This document shows positions 62,595 through 64,000 of a stretch of 64,000 nt of DNA, piece after piece. The position numbers were made by a program, and so were the translations under genes. The DNA comes from an uncultured Opitutia bacterium (lineage in GTDB: Bacteria; Verrucomicrobiota; Verrucomicrobiia; Opitutales; Opitutaceae). The DNA is taken from positions 248,001 through 312,000 of the forward strand of contig CAIPAH010000024.1 of NCBI GenBank assembly GCA_903862955.1, given 5' to 3'. Positions within the stretch are counted from its first letter, which is position 1, and each line of letters begins with the position of its first letter. The notes beneath the pieces are model-generated. The model was not told the origin of the DNA, did no database searches, and saw only the letters and a list, made by a program, of their open reading frames with translations.

Positions 62595-63776
62595 CTAATT
62601 CCGCAACATCCGCACGCGCCGGTCCTTCCTCGGGAACTGCAGCGTCACCACCGTGCCGACGCCTTCCTTGCTCTCGATGCCGATCTGGCCGCCGTGTTCG
62701 CGCATGATGCGCTGGACGATCGTCAGGCCGAGGCCATGGCCGCCGGGCTTCGTCGTGTGATAGGGCTCGAAGAGGCGGCCGAGATCCTCCTGCTTGATGC
62801 CTGAGCCGCTGTCGCCGAAGAGCAAGAACACGTTGTCGTCGTCGGCGCGCGTGCGGATCCGCAACGTGCCGCCGGGCGCCATCGCCTCCACCGCATTCTT
62901 GATCAGGTTGAAAAACACCTGCTTCAACTGGTTGCGGTCGGCCATCACCGGCGGCAGGTCCGCGGGCGTCTCCGCCTCGACCGTAATGCCGCGGTCAGCC
63001 AGCTCCCCCTGCTGGAAGCGCAACACCTCGGCCAGCACGTCCGCGGGGTTGACCTCGGCCAGGTCGGGCGGACGCGGCCGGATGGCCTCCAGGAAATTGC
63101 TAACGATGCCGTCGAGCCGCTTGACCTCCTCCTCACAGATGCGGATCGACTCGTCCAGCGAGTCAGCATCGGCCGCCTTCGCCAGTTTCAGCTTCTTCAG
63201 CTTCCGCTCGATGAGCTGGAGGTGGATCGTGAGCGAATTGAGCGGGTTGCCCAGCTCGTGGGCCACGCCGGCCGCCAGCAGCAAGATCGATGACGTGCGC
63301 TCGCTCTCGATGCGCGCGGCCGTGGTCTGCTTGTCCTGCGTGATGTCCGAGAGAATGACCGCAAAGCGGCGCGGCGCCGCCTTCCCCTCGCCCCGAAACG
63401 GCACCATGTAGAGTCGGACACTGCGCGCCTCTGGATAAGTCAGCTCGAACTCCCGCGTCACGACCGACGGCGTGACACCCTCCGCATCCAACGCCGCCTC
63501 AAGGGAGCCTCGCAGCCCCGGCACGAGCCGCCAGAGCGTCTCGCCGGCCAGCGCCTCGTCGCCCAACCCGACCAAGCGCTGCGCCGCAGTGTTCGCATAC
63601 TCGATGCGGCCGTCGGCGGTGATTACGAGCACGCCCTCCTGCAGCGTGTTGAAGATGTCCTCGAACAACCCCCGCTCGCGCGCCAGGCGCTGCACGAGGT
63701 TGGCCAGATTGACCGAGTCGAGCGTGTCGAGCCGCCCCAACACACGGTCGAGCGAGGAATTCTTCTTTCCGGACAT
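62595..63776 (-). CDS. NtrB-like PAS histidine kinase
   Basis: The 393-residue soluble kinase has a PAS domain (LQEGVLVITADGRIEYANTA), HisKA with the H-box GVAHELGNPLNSLTIHLQL and an ATPase domain with NLIKNAVEAMAPGG, GDSGSGI and HGLGLTIVQRIMREHGG. The H-E-L-x-N-P-L motif and soluble PAS sensor match NtrB-type kinases that pair with NtrC-like regulators. The nearest such regulator is encoded at 54664-56043, about 6.5 kb away. ATG 63776 is used; the upstream open frame adds 12 residues of no value. Confidence 0.88.
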   Translation of the reverse strand: MSGKKNSSLDRVLGRLDTLDSVNLANLVQRLARERGLFEDIFNTLQEGVLVITADGRIEYANTAAQRLVGLGDEALAGETLWRLVPGLRGSLEAALDAEGVTPSVVTREFELTYPEARSVRLYMVPFRGEGKAAPRRFAVILSDITQDKQTTAARIESERTSSILLLAAGVAHELGNPLNSLTIHLQLIERKLKKLKLAKAADADSLDESIRICEEEVKRLDGIVSNFLEAIRPRPPDLAEVNPADVLAEVLRFQQGELADRGITVEAETPADLPPVMADRNQLKQVFFNLIKNAVEAMAPGGTLRIRTRADDDNVFLLFGDSGSGIKQEDLGRLFEPYHTTKPGGHGLGLTIVQRIMREHGGQIGIESKEGVGTVVTLQFPRKDRRVRMLRN

Positions 63777-63808
63777 CGGCCGACTATGGGCGGAAGCCCC
63801 GCCGTCGG

Positions 63809-64000
63809 TCAACGGTTCCGCTGCCAGGCAAAAACCGACGGCGCCTCCAGCCGGTCACCCGGGCCCACGCTGCTCAACCAGACATCGGTGCCCGCGAGCT
63901 CCTTTTCGCGCCCCGGCGGCGCCACCAGCTCGATGCGGTCCTGGTCGGCTTTCGCCACGAGTCCGATCGACTGGTAGGCGGCATCCAGCGCCGTTGTCCC
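63809..64000 (-). CDS. C-terminal part of an unknown gene (runs off the right edge)
   Basis: The last 63 codons of a minus-strand gene are present and read ALDAAYQSIGLVAKADQDRI, then ELVAPPGREKELAGTDVWLS, ending SVFAWQRNR. This is protein-like and in the same direction as the kinase, 32 bp upstream of it. Family not recognised from this fragment. Confidence 0.55.
   Translation of the reverse strand, partial: GTTALDAAYQSIGLVAKADQDRIELVAPPGREKELAGTDVWLSSVGPGDRLEAPSVFAWQRNR

Overview
The window is a stretch of GC-rich chromosome, apparently from a free-living Gram-negative bacterium. Gene content points to the Verrucomicrobiota, most likely Opitutaceae: outer-membrane barrels and lipoproteins, a TonB-type protein, a glycogen phosphorylase, a DUF4450 glycosidase-like protein, a GH2 mannosidase-like enzyme, intergenic palindromic repeats of several kinds, and start codons that mostly follow pyrimidine-rich leaders rather than Shine-Dalgarno sequences. 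This placement is inference; no rRNA is present to confirm it.

Layout. 1-5.5 kb: housekeeping genes (a partial TauE/SafE exporter, recF, gmhA), an S9 peptidase homologue that lacks its catalytic serine, a cyclophilin, folA and a DUF2892 protein. 5.6-10.9 kb: a BMP-type ABC importer operon ending in a gamma-carbonic-anhydrase-like gene. 10.9-17.9 kb: glgP, mutL, argH, a secreted protein and an OsmC protein. 18.0-29.2 kb: a packed seven-gene two-component locus on the minus strand with five histidine kinases, a LuxR-type response regulator and a stand-alone receiver; five of its six junctions overlap. Its upstream region is sharply AT-rich and carries two identical copies of a 20-bp palindromic element. 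29.2-31.95 kb: a small accessory segment beside tRNA-Asp, with an HNH protein, a lipoprotein with a SHOCT-like tail and three small genes, two of which overlap extensively in different frames.

32-39 kb: tRNA-Arg, an acyltransferase, an esterase, a DUF1638 protein, an aldo/keto reductase, tRNA-Ala and a PIN-TRAM membrane protein with a 37-residue membrane peptide encoded just upstream. 39-45.6 kb: EVE protein, tyrA, the aroA-cmk-plsC operon, trpS, a left-handed beta-helix protein and a lipoprotein. 45.7-49.3 kb: a very large DUF4450 protein and tRNA-Gly. 49.4-56.0 kb: a four-gene minus-strand operon of NtrC-type regulator, PMT-like membrane protein, outer-membrane barrel and Wzc-like tyrosine kinase, which reads as an exopolysaccharide module under regulator control. 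56.2-60 kb: a membrane-anchored unknown, a stand-alone acyl-carrier protein, a large ferritin-like (candidate diiron) protein and a phytanoyl-CoA-dioxygenase-family enzyme. 60-64 kb: a GH2 enzyme, a TonB C-terminal-domain protein, an NtrB-like kinase and the 3' end of an unknown gene.

The most unusual parts are the overlapping kinase cluster with its duplicated palindrome, the overlapping small genes near tRNA-Asp, the inactive-looking S9 peptidase, the ACP / ferritin-like / dioxygenase group, and an A8 tract that decides where the PMT-like gene ends. No CRISPR array, insertion sequence, rRNA or replication origin was seen.
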